IMG/VR virus record: IMGVR_UViG_3300032093_000512
Span: 1-32,868 of that record
From: a virus
Length of the DNA: 32,868 bases
Direction: 5' to 3' (one strand)
Numbering within the stretch: position 1 is the first letter of the stretch; each line of letters begins with the position of its first letter. Under the pieces are notes generated by a model. It searched no databases and had not been told where the DNA came from. It worked only from the letters and a program-made list of their open reading frames with translations. The translations under genes and the position numbers were made by a program. Below, in pieces: positions 6,005-14,500 of the stretch.

Positions 6005-6451
6005 ATGGGGAAGATGATGCCAGCACTCGCAAACGATAAGGAAGAAGCGCTCGCACAGGAGTTGGCTAAAGGCGCAACGCAGGCGTTAGCTTGGATAAAC
6101 GCCGGATACCCCGCCAAAAACAACAGCGTAGCTTCTGTGCAGTGCAACAAGCTGCTAAAAAAGAAACCAGAGATAAACCAGCGCGTCGATGAGCTTCGTG
6201 CCATTGCCCGCGACACGATCCTGACAGCCGAGTTCAATGGATCGGTTGAAGAACTGGCCCGCCTGCTTTTGGAAGACCGGCAGTTTGCCCGCGAGCAGAA
6301 ACAGGCCGGTGCTGCCGTGTCCGCATCTGCCCAGCTTATGAAGTTGTTCGAGAAGGGCGCGGACAACGTGAAGCACGGGGCATCTGAAAGCCTTGAGCGT
6401 TTCCTGGATTCGATTGCGTCACAGCCGCGCTTGAGTAATGGCGACCGCTGA
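6005..6451 (+). CDS. terS: terminase small subunit
   Basis: The protein has 148 residues. Terminase small subunits bind the packaging site on phage DNA and regulate the large subunit. The helix-turn-helix section runs about residues 12-60: EALAQELAKGATQALAWINA followed by GYPAKNNSVASVQ and KKPEINQRVDEL, the usual order for this family. The C-terminal half is helical, for oligomerisation. It overlaps the large-subunit start by 14 bases. The start is uncertain: ATG at 6005, 6014 and 6017 share the frame, and GGGGAA at 6007-6012 would serve the 6017 codon at short spacing. Confidence 0.85.
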   Translation: MGKMMPALANDKEEALAQELAKGATQALAWINAGYPAKNNSVASVQCNKLLKKKPEINQRVDELRAIARDTILTAEFNGSVEELARLLLEDRQFAREQKQAGAAVSASAQLMKLFEKGADNVKHGASESLERFLDSIASQPRLSNGDR

Positions 6452-7982
6452 TCAAATGAAGGACTGGCGCTGGCGCGTCAGCAACCTTTACACCATCGCG
6501 GACGAAGAAGGGCGGGTCATTCCGTTCCGGCCGAATGGCGAACAGATCAAGCTCATGGATACGATGCACAACCGCAACGTCATCCTGAAAGCCCGCCAGC
6601 TTGGTTTCTCTACGCTGATCCAGATCATGGGCCTCGATACCTGCTTGTTCCATGCCAACACCAACATGGGCGTTATTGCTCAGGACCTGCCTACCGCCGG
6701 CCGCATTTTCAGGGAAAAGATCAAGGACGTTTACGAACGACTACCGGACTCGATCCGCGCGCTGCGTGCCGCGACACAGAACTCCGAGCGCGCCATGGAG
6801 TTCTCGAACAAGTCGCGGATCTGGGTTGATACGTCGATGCGTTCGGGAACGTTGCAGTTCCTGCACGTCTCCGAGCTGGGCAAGATTGCAGCAAAATATC
6901 CAGGCAAAGCGCGAGAGATCAAAACAGGCGCGTTTCCTACGGTTCACTCAGGCCAACACATTTTCGTTGAAAGCACAGCCGAGGGGCAGGGCGGCTTGTT
7001 TCACGAGATGGTCATGACGGCCAGAGAGCGTGAAGATCAGGGCCTAGAGCTGACACCGCTTGAGTTCAAATTGCACTTCGTTCCGTGGTGGAATGACAAT
7101 CGCTACCGGATCAAGACTGACCGCACGATCCCGGCGAAGCATCAGGCATATTTTGCAGAACTCAAGCGCCAGCACGGCATTGAACTCGATATTGAGCAGC
7201 AGCGCTGGTACAGCCAACAAGCCCTGCAACAGGGCGAGGACATGCGCCGGGAGTTCCCGAGCTACCTTGAGGAAGCGTTCGAAGCCCCGATTGAGGGCGC
7301 TTACTACACCGAGGAACTGCGCCGCGCCCGTGAGCAATTGAGGATCGGGGATTACCCGTTCGATCCGAAGCTAGGTGCGGTTTACACGTTCTGGGATTTG
7401 GGCCGGTCGGACCTCATGACGATCTGGCTGGCGCAAAGGGTAGGCGCGTCACGCTGGCGGTTCTTTGACTATATCGAGGGGCAGGACGAGAGCTTCCCGC
7501 ACTATGCCCGTGTGCTGAGAGAGAAACAGAACGAACACGGCGGATGGGTATACGGCGGACACTTCCTCCCGCACGACGGCGCAAGGACGGACATCAGCGC
7601 CGCCGCGAGCCGAAAGACCACGCTGGAAAACCTGCACATCTTCCCGGTGCATATCGTGAAGCGCACCAAGGACCTGAGCGGCCCGGCGCTGACTAGTTCG
7701 ATCAACTTGGTGAAGGCGTTCATGGACCTTTGCGCGTTTGACCGCGTGGGCTGCGCTGAAGGGCTGAAGCATCTCGCCAACTACCGGCGCGAATGGGACG
7801 ACAAGCTGGCGATCTGGAAGACCAAGCCGTTCCACAATCAGGCGTCTGACGGTTCGGACGGATACAGGACAGCGGCAGAAGCGGATTACCAGGGGCTCCT
7901 GGACCGCGAAATGTACGGCGATGACTACGACGCGGCGGCCGAAAACCGGCTGCGCCATGCGGATGAACACACGGGGTATTGA
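6438..7982 (+). CDS. terL: terminase large subunit (packaging ATPase-nuclease)
   Basis: A 514-residue DNA-packaging motor that pumps DNA into the procapsid and cuts it. The N-terminal ATPase has a Walker A-like KARQLGFST (residues 51-59), a Walker B region FLHVSELG (141-148) with E146 as the likely catalytic acid, and a coupling motif VESTAEG (177-183). The C-terminal RNase H-like nuclease contributes D320 in FWDLGRSD and acids D471 and D474 in SDGSDGYR. Length and motif order are normal for the family. It starts inside the small-subunit gene and ends at the TGATG junction with the portal. Confidence 0.96.
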   Translation: MATADQMKDWRWRVSNLYTIADEEGRVIPFRPNGEQIKLMDTMHNRNVILKARQLGFSTLIQIMGLDTCLFHANTNMGVIAQDLPTAGRIFREKIKDVYERLPDSIRALRAATQNSERAMEFSNKSRIWVDTSMRSGTLQFLHVSELGKIAAKYPGKAREIKTGAFPTVHSGQHIFVESTAEGQGGLFHEMVMTAREREDQGLELTPLEFKLHFVPWWNDNRYRIKTDRTIPAKHQAYFAELKRQHGIELDIEQQRWYSQQALQQGEDMRREFPSYLEEAFEAPIEGAYYTEELRRAREQLRIGDYPFDPKLGAVYTFWDLGRSDLMTIWLAQRVGASRWRFFDYIEGQDESFPHYARVLREKQNEHGGWVYGGHFLPHDGARTDISAAASRKTTLENLHIFPVHIVKRTKDLSGPALTSSINLVKAFMDLCAFDRVGCAEGLKHLANYRREWDDKLAIWKTKPFHNQASDGSDGYRTAAEADYQGLLDREMYGDDYDAAAENRLRHADEHTGY

Positions 7983-9943
7983 TGCTGAACCCAACTGACA
8001 ACGGATACGACGAGGAACTGGACGGCGCTGCCGAACGGGCTCCTGTGTCCGTTGCGCAGAACTTGGCCGACATCTTAGCGTTTCGGGGCAACCTTATCGA
8101 GCTGATGCCGGAAGACGAACGCCGCCGGCTTGGCGCGGAAGTGGTCCGCGAGTACCGGATTGACGAGGCGAGCCGCAAGCCATGGCTGGACGGCGTAGAG
8201 CGCGCAATCAAGCTGGCGAAGCAGGACCCCGAGGCGAAGAACTACCCGTTCCTGAAAGCCTCCAACATCAAGTATCCCGTGCTGACCGCTGCGGCGATCC
8301 AGTTCGGGAGCCGTGCCTACGGCGCTGTGACGCGCTCTGACCAGCCCACGGTCACGAAAGTGCTAGGCGATGATCCGAACGGCCTCAAGGCGGCCCGTGC
8401 GTCTCGCCTGACGGCGTGGAACAACTACCAGCTCATGTACGCCATGGACGAATGGGACAGGGGCACAGACGAGCTTCTGCACACCATCCCGGTCACGGGC
8501 GCATCGTTCCGCAAGGTGTACTGGGACGCCTCGCTTGGCCGGATCGTGGCAGAGCATACGAGGGCACAGCATGTCTGCGTCCACAATGACAGCCCGAGTT
8601 TCGACCGCGCGCCGCGCCAGACGCAACCAATAGAGTATTACCCCAGCGAAATCCGCAGGCTGATCAAGCTCGGCAAGTGGGCGAACCACAAGTACGACGC
8701 AGACGACACGGAAGACAGCCAGAAAGCGGTTCGGTATCTTGAGCAGCTCCGGTTCATCGACCTTGACGGCGATGGTCTTGACGAGCCGTACATCGTGACG
8801 GTTGAGGAATGCTACGAGACGCCTGTGCGGCTTGATCCGGCATTCTCCAAGCGGTCCATGATGGTGACAGGAATGGGCGACGTGGAGACGATCCTGCGGG
8901 AAAGCCCGTGGATTGATTACAACTTCCTGCCCGACATGGACGGATCGGTGTACGGCATGGGGTTCGGCCAGCTCCTTGAAAGCCTTGGCGCCGCGATCAA
9001 CACGATGCTGAACCAGATCGTGGACGCGGGCACACGCCAGAACACGGGCGGCGGGTTCATTGCAGAATCCCTGCGTCTCAAAGGTGCGCGCGGCGGCGTG
9101 ATGCAGATCAACCCCGGCGAATACAAGTTCGTGAAGGCAGACGGCCAAGCCCTGACGAACAGCATTCATACGCTGACATTCCCCGGCCCGAGCCCGGTGC
9201 AGTTCCAGCTTGTCGAGTTCCTGCTGGGCGCGGCGCAGGACATCACGGCGGTCAAGGACGTGCTGACGGGTGATGCGCCAAGCGGCCAGGCCATGGGATC
9301 CACGATGGCGCTGATTGAGCAGGGCTTGCAGGTCTTCTCAACAATCTACACGCGCGTTTATCGCTCGATGCGGCGCGAGCTTCGCCTGATGCACCGTTTG
9401 AATGGCCTGTATCTTCCGGCCGAGACGTACATGAAGTTCCAGGACAGCCCTGATCTGCAACAGATGGTTCAGCAGGGCTATGACATCCGGCAAGAGTTCG
9501 ACCTTGAGGGCATGGATGTTGCCCCGAGCGCGGACCCCAAGTCCGTGACGGACATGCAGCGCATGATGCGGGCAGAATATGTCGGGCAGTTCAAGGGAAT
9601 GCCCGGCATGAACACGGCGGAGATTATCAAGTTCCAGCTTGAGGCCGCGCATATTCCGAAGCCGGAGCGGTTCTTCGCGCAAGGGCCTGACCCGATGGCG
9701 GGCCTCGCGCAGGAAAAAGCCAAGCATGAAGTGGCCGGCGAGAAGGCCAAGGTCATGAAGACGATGGCCGAGGCCGAGAAGATCAACCAGGAGGCAGAGA
9801 ATGCAGCGCTTGAGCGCGGAGCAACAATCGGAATGGCTGGAGGAATGGGCGGCATGGAAGGCCAGCCCGATGACACGGGCGTTCTACCAGTGCCTCAGCC
9901 AAATGGCGCAGGCCCAGCGGGACAAATGGGCGGCCAGTTTTGA
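7982..9943 (+). CDS. portal protein, P22-like
   Basis: The portal (653 residues) forms the dodecameric vertex through which DNA enters and leaves the capsid. Length and sequence style match the P22-type podovirus portal: an N-terminal helical part with KPWLDGVERAIKLAKQD, the YPFLKASNIKYPVLTAAAIQF stretch typical of the family, a central segment with DGSVYGMGFGQLLESLGAAI and the NQIVDAGTRQNTGG loop, and a long C-terminal helix (EKAKHEVAGEKAKVMKTMAE) resembling the barrel, then a Gly/Met-rich tail. I prefer the ATG at 7982, sharing a base with the terminase stop (TGATG), over a TTG one codon earlier. The last 143 bases also encode another protein in a different frame. Confidence 0.93.
   Translation: MLNPTDNGYDEELDGAAERAPVSVAQNLADILAFRGNLIELMPEDERRRLGAEVVREYRIDEASRKPWLDGVERAIKLAKQDPEAKNYPFLKASNIKYPVLTAAAIQFGSRAYGAVTRSDQPTVTKVLGDDPNGLKAARASRLTAWNNYQLMYAMDEWDRGTDELLHTIPVTGASFRKVYWDASLGRIVAEHTRAQHVCVHNDSPSFDRAPRQTQPIEYYPSEIRRLIKLGKWANHKYDADDTEDSQKAVRYLEQLRFIDLDGDGLDEPYIVTVEECYETPVRLDPAFSKRSMMVTGMGDVETILRESPWIDYNFLPDMDGSVYGMGFGQLLESLGAAINTMLNQIVDAGTRQNTGGGFIAESLRLKGARGGVMQINPGEYKFVKADGQALTNSIHTLTFPGPSPVQFQLVEFLLGAAQDITAVKDVLTGDAPSGQAMGSTMALIEQGLQVFSTIYTRVYRSMRRELRLMHRLNGLYLPAETYMKFQDSPDLQQMVQQGYDIRQEFDLEGMDVAPSADPKSVTDMQRMMRAEYVGQFKGMPGMNTAEIIKFQLEAAHIPKPERFFAQGPDPMAGLAQEKAKHEVAGEKAKVMKTMAEAEKINQEAENAALERGATIGMAGGMGGMEGQPDDTGVLPVPQPNGAGPAGQMGGQF
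9789..9794 (+). promoter_or_regulatory. Shine-Dalgarno AGGAGG inside the portal gene
   Basis: AGGAGG is 6 bases before the ATG at 9801, inside the 3' end of the portal coding sequence. It decides the start of the overlapping 90-residue gene and is the best ribosome site in this part of the window. Confidence 0.75.
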
Positions 9944-10073
9944 CCATCCCGAACCGCCCGGCCCGCAATACTGGAGCCAGTTGAAGTTCCAGGCCCTTGC
10001 CATTGAAGACATCACTAACCTGACAGGAGAAGACATCCTTGACCAACTACAAGCCCCTGCCGAAGCTGACTGA
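9801..10073 (+). CDS. hypothetical protein overlapping the portal 3' end
   Basis: A protein of 90 residues in the +1 frame relative to the portal; its first 143 bases lie inside that gene. Support comes from the AGGAGG 6 bases upstream, from continuation beyond the portal stop, and from a protein-like composition: helical and Trp-rich (SEQQSEWLEEW is approximate; the visible stretch is LSAEQQSEWLEEWAAWKASP), then MTRAFYQCLSQMAQAQRD. The phrase W...SPMTRAFYQ recalls small conserved proteins encoded after portals in podoviruses. Function unknown; a role in head assembly is suggested only by position. It overlaps the start of the GroES-like gene by 35 bases. Confidence 0.75.
   Translation: MQRLSAEQQSEWLEEWAAWKASPMTRAFYQCLSQMAQAQRDKWAASFDHPEPPGPQYWSQLKFQALAIEDITNLTGEDILDQLQAPAEAD
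10025..10029 (+). promoter_or_regulatory. Shine-Dalgarno AGGAG supporting a TTG start
   Basis: AGGAG is 9 bases upstream of the TTG at 10039. It supports a non-ATG start for the GroES-like gene, inside the end of the preceding gene. Confidence 0.65.
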
Positions 10074-10425
10074 CCTTGATCCCGGAATCGAGGTGTTCGA
10101 GTTCAACATCCTTGTCCTGCCGCGCCAGCTTGAGGAAAAGACGAAAGGCGGGCTGCTGCTTGCCGAAACGTCCCTTGAGCGTGAAGACGAGGCAGGCATC
10201 GAGGGCCTTGTGGTCCGCGCCGGGGAGTTTGCGTTCCATTTCGAGGACGCAAACGGCAATATCGAGCCGTGGAACAGCAAGCCGGAGCCCGGTGATGTGG
10301 TGATGTTTGCGCGTTATGCCGGCGGGCGCAATTTCATCGGCACGGACGGGCGCCGTTATCGCATCATGAAGGACAAGGACATCCTCGGCGTGCGCCGGAC
10401 TGAGCCTGCCAAGGTGATCGCATGA
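10039..10425 (+). CDS. GroES-like co-chaperonin
   Basis: A 128-residue protein with the GroES pattern after a 17-residue extension. GroES caps GroEL and encloses the folding chamber. Residues 22-31 (FNILVLPRQL) match the first strand; EEKTKGGLLLAE (32-43) matches the mobile loop, with LLL in place of the GroEL-contacting IVL; GLVVRAG (56-62) matches the EVLAVG strand; PGDVVMFARYAGG (84-96) matches the VGDIVIF strand; and YRIMKDKDILGV near the end matches VLIMSESDILAI. Between portal and scaffold, it may replace host GroES on host GroEL for coat folding, as T4 gp31 does. It starts with TTG after AGGAG. No GroEL is visible. Confidence 0.85.
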   Translation: MTNYKPLPKLTDLDPGIEVFEFNILVLPRQLEEKTKGGLLLAETSLEREDEAGIEGLVVRAGEFAFHFEDANGNIEPWNSKPEPGDVVMFARYAGGRNFIGTDGRRYRIMKDKDILGVRRTEPAKVIA

Positions 10426-11315
10426 GCATCGAAGCCGATACCGAAGACCATGTTGAAGAAGCTGCGCTTGCTGACGAGGCGGTAGAGCTTTCCGAAGTCG
10501 AACAGCTTGCGTCCGAGCTTGGCTGGAAGCCCCGCACGGCTTGGAAGACGAAGCCCGGCCAAGAAGATACGTGGACGGACGCCGCAACGTTCATCCGCCA
10601 GACCAAGGCGAAGGCTGAAGCGACCCGCAAGGAGCTTATCGACACGAAAAAGAGCGTTGACGATGCTGTCGTCAAACGTGTCGAAGCGATGGAGCGGATG
10701 GTCCGCACCAAGCATGAGCGCGAACTTGCCAGCGTCCGCTCGGAATACACCACGCTGATCCGCCAGGCCGTTGCCAAGGGTGACGAGCGGGCAGAAGACG
10801 CGCTCCGGGCTGAACTGGAAGGCATCGAGAAGGAATACGAAGACCTCAACCAGGTCGAGTTGACCCCCGAACAGCTCAAGAAGGCTGAAGACGAGTGGGT
10901 TGAGAGCTTCCCGATAAGCTATCCCAAGGTCCAGAAGCCGTTTTGGGAAGACCACGCATGGCTCCTCGATGACGAGGCTGACATCGAAGACTTTGGCCTC
11001 GTGGAGGCCGAGATTACCCGGATGATGCAAAGCGGCCGCTCCCTGCCTGAAGCGCTGGAAGCCGCAGACAAGCTGATCCGGAAGACGTTTGCCGAACGGT
11101 ATGAGGAAGACCCCGAACCCGTGCGGCGAGCGGAGAAAGACGGCCCGAGAGTGCCCGTCCTTGGCAGTGCACGCCGGGGCGCGGCAAAAACTCTGGCCTC
11201 GCGGCTACCGCCTGAAGCGCGAACGCAGGCTGCGAAAGACATCAAGCAAGGGCTTTTCGGTTCCTATGAGGAATGGGCCGAAGTCTATCAGGAATCAGGT
11301 GGAGAACTGCTATGA
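10422..11315 (+). CDS. scaffolding-like head assembly protein
   Basis: The protein has 297 residues, is highly charged, and contains long helical segments with coiled-coil character (residues about 60-160: KAEATRKELIDTKKSVDDAV, VEAMERMVRTKHERELASVR). Scaffold proteins direct coat assembly and are removed before or during packaging. Placement between portal and major capsid protein, acidic N-terminus and lack of any enzyme motif all fit. There is no clear sequence signature, so the call rests on position and composition. It starts in an ATGA overlap with the GroES-like gene and ends in one with the next gene. Confidence 0.75.
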   Translation: MSIEADTEDHVEEAALADEAVELSEVEQLASELGWKPRTAWKTKPGQEDTWTDAATFIRQTKAKAEATRKELIDTKKSVDDAVVKRVEAMERMVRTKHERELASVRSEYTTLIRQAVAKGDERAEDALRAELEGIEKEYEDLNQVELTPEQLKKAEDEWVESFPISYPKVQKPFWEDHAWLLDDEADIEDFGLVEAEITRMMQSGRSLPEALEAADKLIRKTFAERYEEDPEPVRRAEKDGPRVPVLGSARRGAAKTLASRLPPEARTQAAKDIKQGLFGSYEEWAEVYQESGGELL

Positions 11316-11833
11316 GCGAGACCGAACAGGAACAAGTGAAGCCTCGCCGGGGCGCCCGCGTAAAGTCGGGACCGAATGCAGAGCTTGCCAAGCGCCGCGC
11401 GGAGCGGATGCAGCGCGGATCTGTTGACCATGGGTTCAACAAACGGCTCGGCCTTGATGACGGCCAGCTAGATCACGCAAACTATCGCTATCGGTGGGTC
11501 AACGACACGCCGGGCAACGTCTCGCAGCTTACAGCCCGTGAATGGGAGCTGGTGCCAAGCGAGGAAATCGGCGGGCAGGAAGTCGCCCGTCACGCAGGCA
11601 CCGACCCGAAGGGGAAGGGAATGCAGACCGTGCTGATGCGCAAGTTCAGGCCGTGGTTCGAAGAAGACGCCGCCGCTGCGCTGACGCTGCACAAGAAGAA
11701 CATGGCCGACATGATGCGCGGCGCGAGCGACGTCCAGCGCGCTCCTGACTCCGATGGGCATGAATACGCTCTCAAAACCAACCGTGTCGAAGACGTGGCA
11801 AGCCGCCCTGTGCGCAACCCGGACTTCGGATAA
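11312..11833 (+). CDS. conserved-type phage protein upstream of capsid genes, unknown
   Basis: A 173-residue protein. I chose the ATG at 11312 because it overlaps the scaffold stop (ATGA); the frame is open further upstream inside that gene. The N-terminus is basic (KPRRGARVKSG, AKRRAERMQRG), and the middle has NYRYRWVNDTPGNVSQLTAR followed by EWELVP. This arrangement is one I associate with a small phage protein encoded just ahead of capsid genes, of unknown function. A DNA- or head-binding role is possible from the basic N-terminus. Confidence 0.7.
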   Translation: MSETEQEQVKPRRGARVKSGPNAELAKRRAERMQRGSVDHGFNKRLGLDDGQLDHANYRYRWVNDTPGNVSQLTAREWELVPSEEIGGQEVARHAGTDPKGKGMQTVLMRKFRPWFEEDAAAALTLHKKNMADMMRGASDVQRAPDSDGHEYALKTNRVEDVASRPVRNPDFG

Positions 11834-11857
11834 CCCCCTCAATCAAGGACAATTCAA

Positions 11858-12454
11858 ATGCCTAACGTCAACTCGGCGTTTGGCTTGCGCCCCGTGCGAA
11901 ATCTTGGTGGGGCGCCGTACAACGGCGCTTGCAACACCTACGTCGCACTCGCAAGCTACGCCACAAACATGTTCATCGGTGACCCGGTTGTGGTCACGGG
12001 AACGTCCGTAGCCGGCACGTCCGGCGGTTCCTACCAGGTCGTCAACGTGGCCACGGCAGGCGCAACGAACCAGATCACCGGCGTCATCGTGGGCTTTGGT
12101 CCGACGCCTTCCATCGTGCAGAACGGTTACGGCCTCGCCTCCACGCTTCGTGAGGTCTACGTTGCTGATGATCCGACGCTCCTGTTCGAAATCCAGGAAG
12201 ACAGCGTTGGCGGCGACATTGCTCTGGTATCGGCCGGCCTGAATGCCAACCTCGTTTCGGGCACGGGTTCGACTGCTACCAAGAAGTCCGGCTGGATGCT
12301 GGATTCTTCGACGGTGGCGGCTGACGCGACGTTCCAACTCACGGTTCGCCGTGCGATTGACCGTCCCGACAACGTCACGCCCGACACGAACGCCAAGTTC
12401 CTCGTGTCCATCAACCTCCATACCAATCGGTATGGCGCAGTAGCGGGGCTGTAA
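11858..12454 (+). CDS. head decoration-like structural protein
   Basis: A 198-residue, largely beta-structured protein, preceded by AAGGA (11844-11848). It opens with NSAFGLRPVRNLGGAPYNG and contains MFIGDPVVVTG, ITGVIVGFGP and DDPTLLFEIQED, which resemble small capsid decoration proteins in phages whose coat gene follows. Decoration proteins bind the outside of expanded capsids. It sits 3 bases before the major capsid gene, so the two are expressed together. Family name uncertain; structural role likely. Confidence 0.75.
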   Translation: MPNVNSAFGLRPVRNLGGAPYNGACNTYVALASYATNMFIGDPVVVTGTSVAGTSGGSYQVVNVATAGATNQITGVIVGFGPTPSIVQNGYGLASTLREVYVADDPTLLFEIQEDSVGGDIALVSAGLNANLVSGTGSTATKKSGWMLDSSTVAADATFQLTVRRAIDRPDNVTPDTNAKFLVSINLHTNRYGAVAGL

Positions 12455-12457
12455 ACC

Positions 12458-13363
12458 ATGACGGTGATCACACGTTCCGCCCACCCGTCAGCGCTCTGGC
12501 CTGGCGTAAAGGCATTTTTCGGGAAGACCTACAAGGAAATCCCGATGCAGTGCGACATGATCTTCACCGAGGAAAGCTCGGAGAAGGCATACGAAGAAAT
12601 CGTCGAATCCACCTCGTTCGGCTATGCGTCGATCAAGAAGGAAGGTCAGGCGATTGCCTACGACTCGGATTCCGAAGGCTACAAGAACCGTGCAACGCAC
12701 GCGGTCTACGGCCTCGGGTTCATCGTGACGCGCGAGGAAAAGGAAGACAACCAGTATGAAGCCAAGGGCAAGTCCCGTGCGCGTTCGCTGGCCTATTCCA
12801 TGCGCCAGACCAAGGAAGTGATCCACGCCGGCATCTTCAACACGGCGTTCAGCACGACCTACGGCGACGGCGCGGCGCTTTGCTCGACGGCTCACCCGAC
12901 GCTGGCGGGCAACAAGGCCAACAAGCTGGCCGTGGATGCAGAACTTTCGGAAGCGGCGTTGGAAGACGCCCAGATCGAACTGTTCCTGTTCACGAACAGC
13001 CGTGGCCTGCGCATCAACGTCAGCCCGAAGCGGCTGATCGTTCCTCCGCAGCTCTCGTTTGTCGCAAAGCGCCTCCTGTCGTCTGACAAGCAGCCCGGCA
13101 CGGCAAACAACGACATCAACGCCACGAAGGCCATGGGCCTGATCAGCGAAGATTTCGTCAACTACCGTTACCTGACCAGCCCAACTGCGTGGTTCCTGCA
13201 AACGGATGTGCCGCAAGGCTTCACCCGCTACCAGCGGCGCGCGATGGAGCTTCAGCAGGACAACGACTTCGACACCGAGAACGCCAAGGCCAAGGCGACC
13301 GAGCGCTATGTTGCGACGGTCAACGACTGGCGTGCGGTCTGGGGTTCGGACGGCGCTGCCTGA
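12458..13363 (+). CDS. major capsid protein, Mu gpT-like
   Basis: A coat protein of 301 residues. It resembles the Mu gpT-type major head subunit: near the N-terminus ALWPGVKAFFGKTYKEIPMQ, then an E-loop region with SFGYASIKKEGQAI, the segment SLAYSMRQTKEVIHAGIFNT that forms the long helix, CSTAHPTLAG in the middle, and RLIVPPQLSFVAKRLLSS near the end. Such proteins have the HK97 fold. Position after scaffold and decoration genes agrees. I see no separate protease gene in the window, although the large internal protein has a metallopeptidase-like motif. Confidence 0.9.
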   Translation: MTVITRSAHPSALWPGVKAFFGKTYKEIPMQCDMIFTEESSEKAYEEIVESTSFGYASIKKEGQAIAYDSDSEGYKNRATHAVYGLGFIVTREEKEDNQYEAKGKSRARSLAYSMRQTKEVIHAGIFNTAFSTTYGDGAALCSTAHPTLAGNKANKLAVDAELSEAALEDAQIELFLFTNSRGLRINVSPKRLIVPPQLSFVAKRLLSSDKQPGTANNDINATKAMGLISEDFVNYRYLTSPTAWFLQTDVPQGFTRYQRRAMELQQDNDFDTENAKAKATERYVATVNDWRAVWGSDGAA

Positions 13364-13635
13364 TGGCTCAGGATTTCACCGGCAATGATTATCTCAGCGG
13401 ACAGCCCTACGGGATCTGTGACCGCTGCGGTGAAAAGCACCGGCTGAAATCGCTGCGCAAGGAATGGACTAACCTCAAAGTGTGCGGGCCGTGCTTCGAC
13501 CCACGGCCCGCGCAACTCGACCCGCCGCAGATCGATCCGAACGAAGGCAAGCCGCTGCCCGACAGCAGGCCCCAAGTCCTGATGGAAGCGACGGATGAAC
13601 AAGCAGATTGGGACCCGGCGTCAGGTAGATCATGA
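13363..13635 (+). CDS. small zinc-ribbon phage protein
   Basis: A protein of 90 residues. CDRCGEKHRLKSLRKEW and then VCGPCFDPRPAQ give two CxxC knuckles 21 residues apart, so one zinc ribbon is very likely. The combination YGICDRCGEK...WTNLKVC..CFDPR is common among small proteins between capsid and tail-joining genes in phages. The start is the ATG at 13363, sharing a base with the capsid stop (TGATG); the frame is open further upstream inside the capsid gene and that part is ignored. The role is not known. Confidence 0.78.
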   Translation: MAQDFTGNDYLSGQPYGICDRCGEKHRLKSLRKEWTNLKVCGPCFDPRPAQLDPPQIDPNEGKPLPDSRPQVLMEATDEQADWDPASGRS

Positions 13636-14303
13636 GCATTACGTGGACCCTCACCGCAGGCGGTCTCGTCATCGAGGCGGCGCAGCGCATCCAGATGCTC
13701 GGACAGGGCCAGAACTTGTCTGCGCACCAGCTTGCGCGGGGCCTCGCGCATCTGAACGCGCTTCTGAAGCTGCTCCAGACGCAAGGCCCGAGCCAGTGGC
13801 GGCGCGCGAGCCAGACCGTTGACCTTGTGCAGGCGCAGGCGAGCTACACGCTGAGCCCGAGGCCGGACAGGGTAAGGGATGCGTTCTACCAGGAAGAAAA
13901 CGGCCGCGAGCTGATCATGGGCCGCTGGAATTATGACGATTACGAAATGCTGCCCACGAAGACGCAGCAAGGCAGGCCGGTGGTCTACACGATTGACCGC
14001 CAGCGGGCGAACACGTCGATTGTGGTGTGGCCCACGCCGGACGCGACTTCGGCGGCGCGCACGATCCGGGTCAGCTATGACCGCGTGATGGAAGACGTGA
14101 CGGACAGCGCGGGCGAGATTGATGTGCCGCAGGAATGGCTGGACACGGTAGCAGATACCGTAGGCGGACGGCTTGCGGTGGATTTCCGCATCGAGAACCC
14201 GAGCGCGCAGGAAGTGAAGCAGAGGGCGCGGGCATCGCTTGCCGAGTTGCTTGGCTCTGACCGCGAAGAATCAATCACCTTTGTTCTAGGAGGCCCCAGA
14301 TGA
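13632..14303 (+). CDS. head-tail adaptor, P22 gp4/T7 tubular-A-like
   Basis: The protein has 223 residues. Adaptors of this class form a ring below the portal and anchor the tail. The pattern agrees: an N-terminal helical part (HLNALLKLLQTQG), QASYTLSPRPDRVRDAFY, NYDDYEMLPTKTQQGRPVVY, then SIVVWPTPDATSAARTIRVS and DVPQEWLDTVADTVGGRLAV. This order is typical for the gp4-like and tail-tubular-protein-A-like families, which I cannot separate here. Start overlaps the zinc-ribbon stop (ATGA). Confidence 0.8.
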   Translation: MSITWTLTAGGLVIEAAQRIQMLGQGQNLSAHQLARGLAHLNALLKLLQTQGPSQWRRASQTVDLVQAQASYTLSPRPDRVRDAFYQEENGRELIMGRWNYDDYEMLPTKTQQGRPVVYTIDRQRANTSIVVWPTPDATSAARTIRVSYDRVMEDVTDSAGEIDVPQEWLDTVADTVGGRLAVDFRIENPSAQEVKQRARASLAELLGSDREESITFVLGGPR

Positions 14304-14500
14304 GCAAGAAACAGGACACCGCAAAGCCGACGCCGGCACAACTGAAGCTGCTTCGCCGCGCTGTGCGTGAGAAGCTGGGCATCGATACGGCGCTGGCGAA
14401 GAAGAAAAAGCCGGTGCTGACCGATCCTGACGAGGAAATGGCGTCCAAGGGCAAGGTGGCGCGCAAGGGCTATGCATCGTCCGTGAGCGGCAATGCCTGA
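14300..14500 (+). CDS. small basic protein, unknown
   Basis: A lysine-rich protein of 66 residues (ALAKKKKPVLTD, ASKGKVARKGYASS), predicted mostly helical in its first half. No recognised domain. It begins in an ATGA overlap with the head-tail adaptor and ends 8 bases inside the next gene. A small virion or core component is a guess based on position. Confidence 0.6.
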   Translation: MSKKQDTAKPTPAQLKLLRRAVREKLGIDTALAKKKKPVLTDPDEEMASKGKVARKGYASSVSGNA

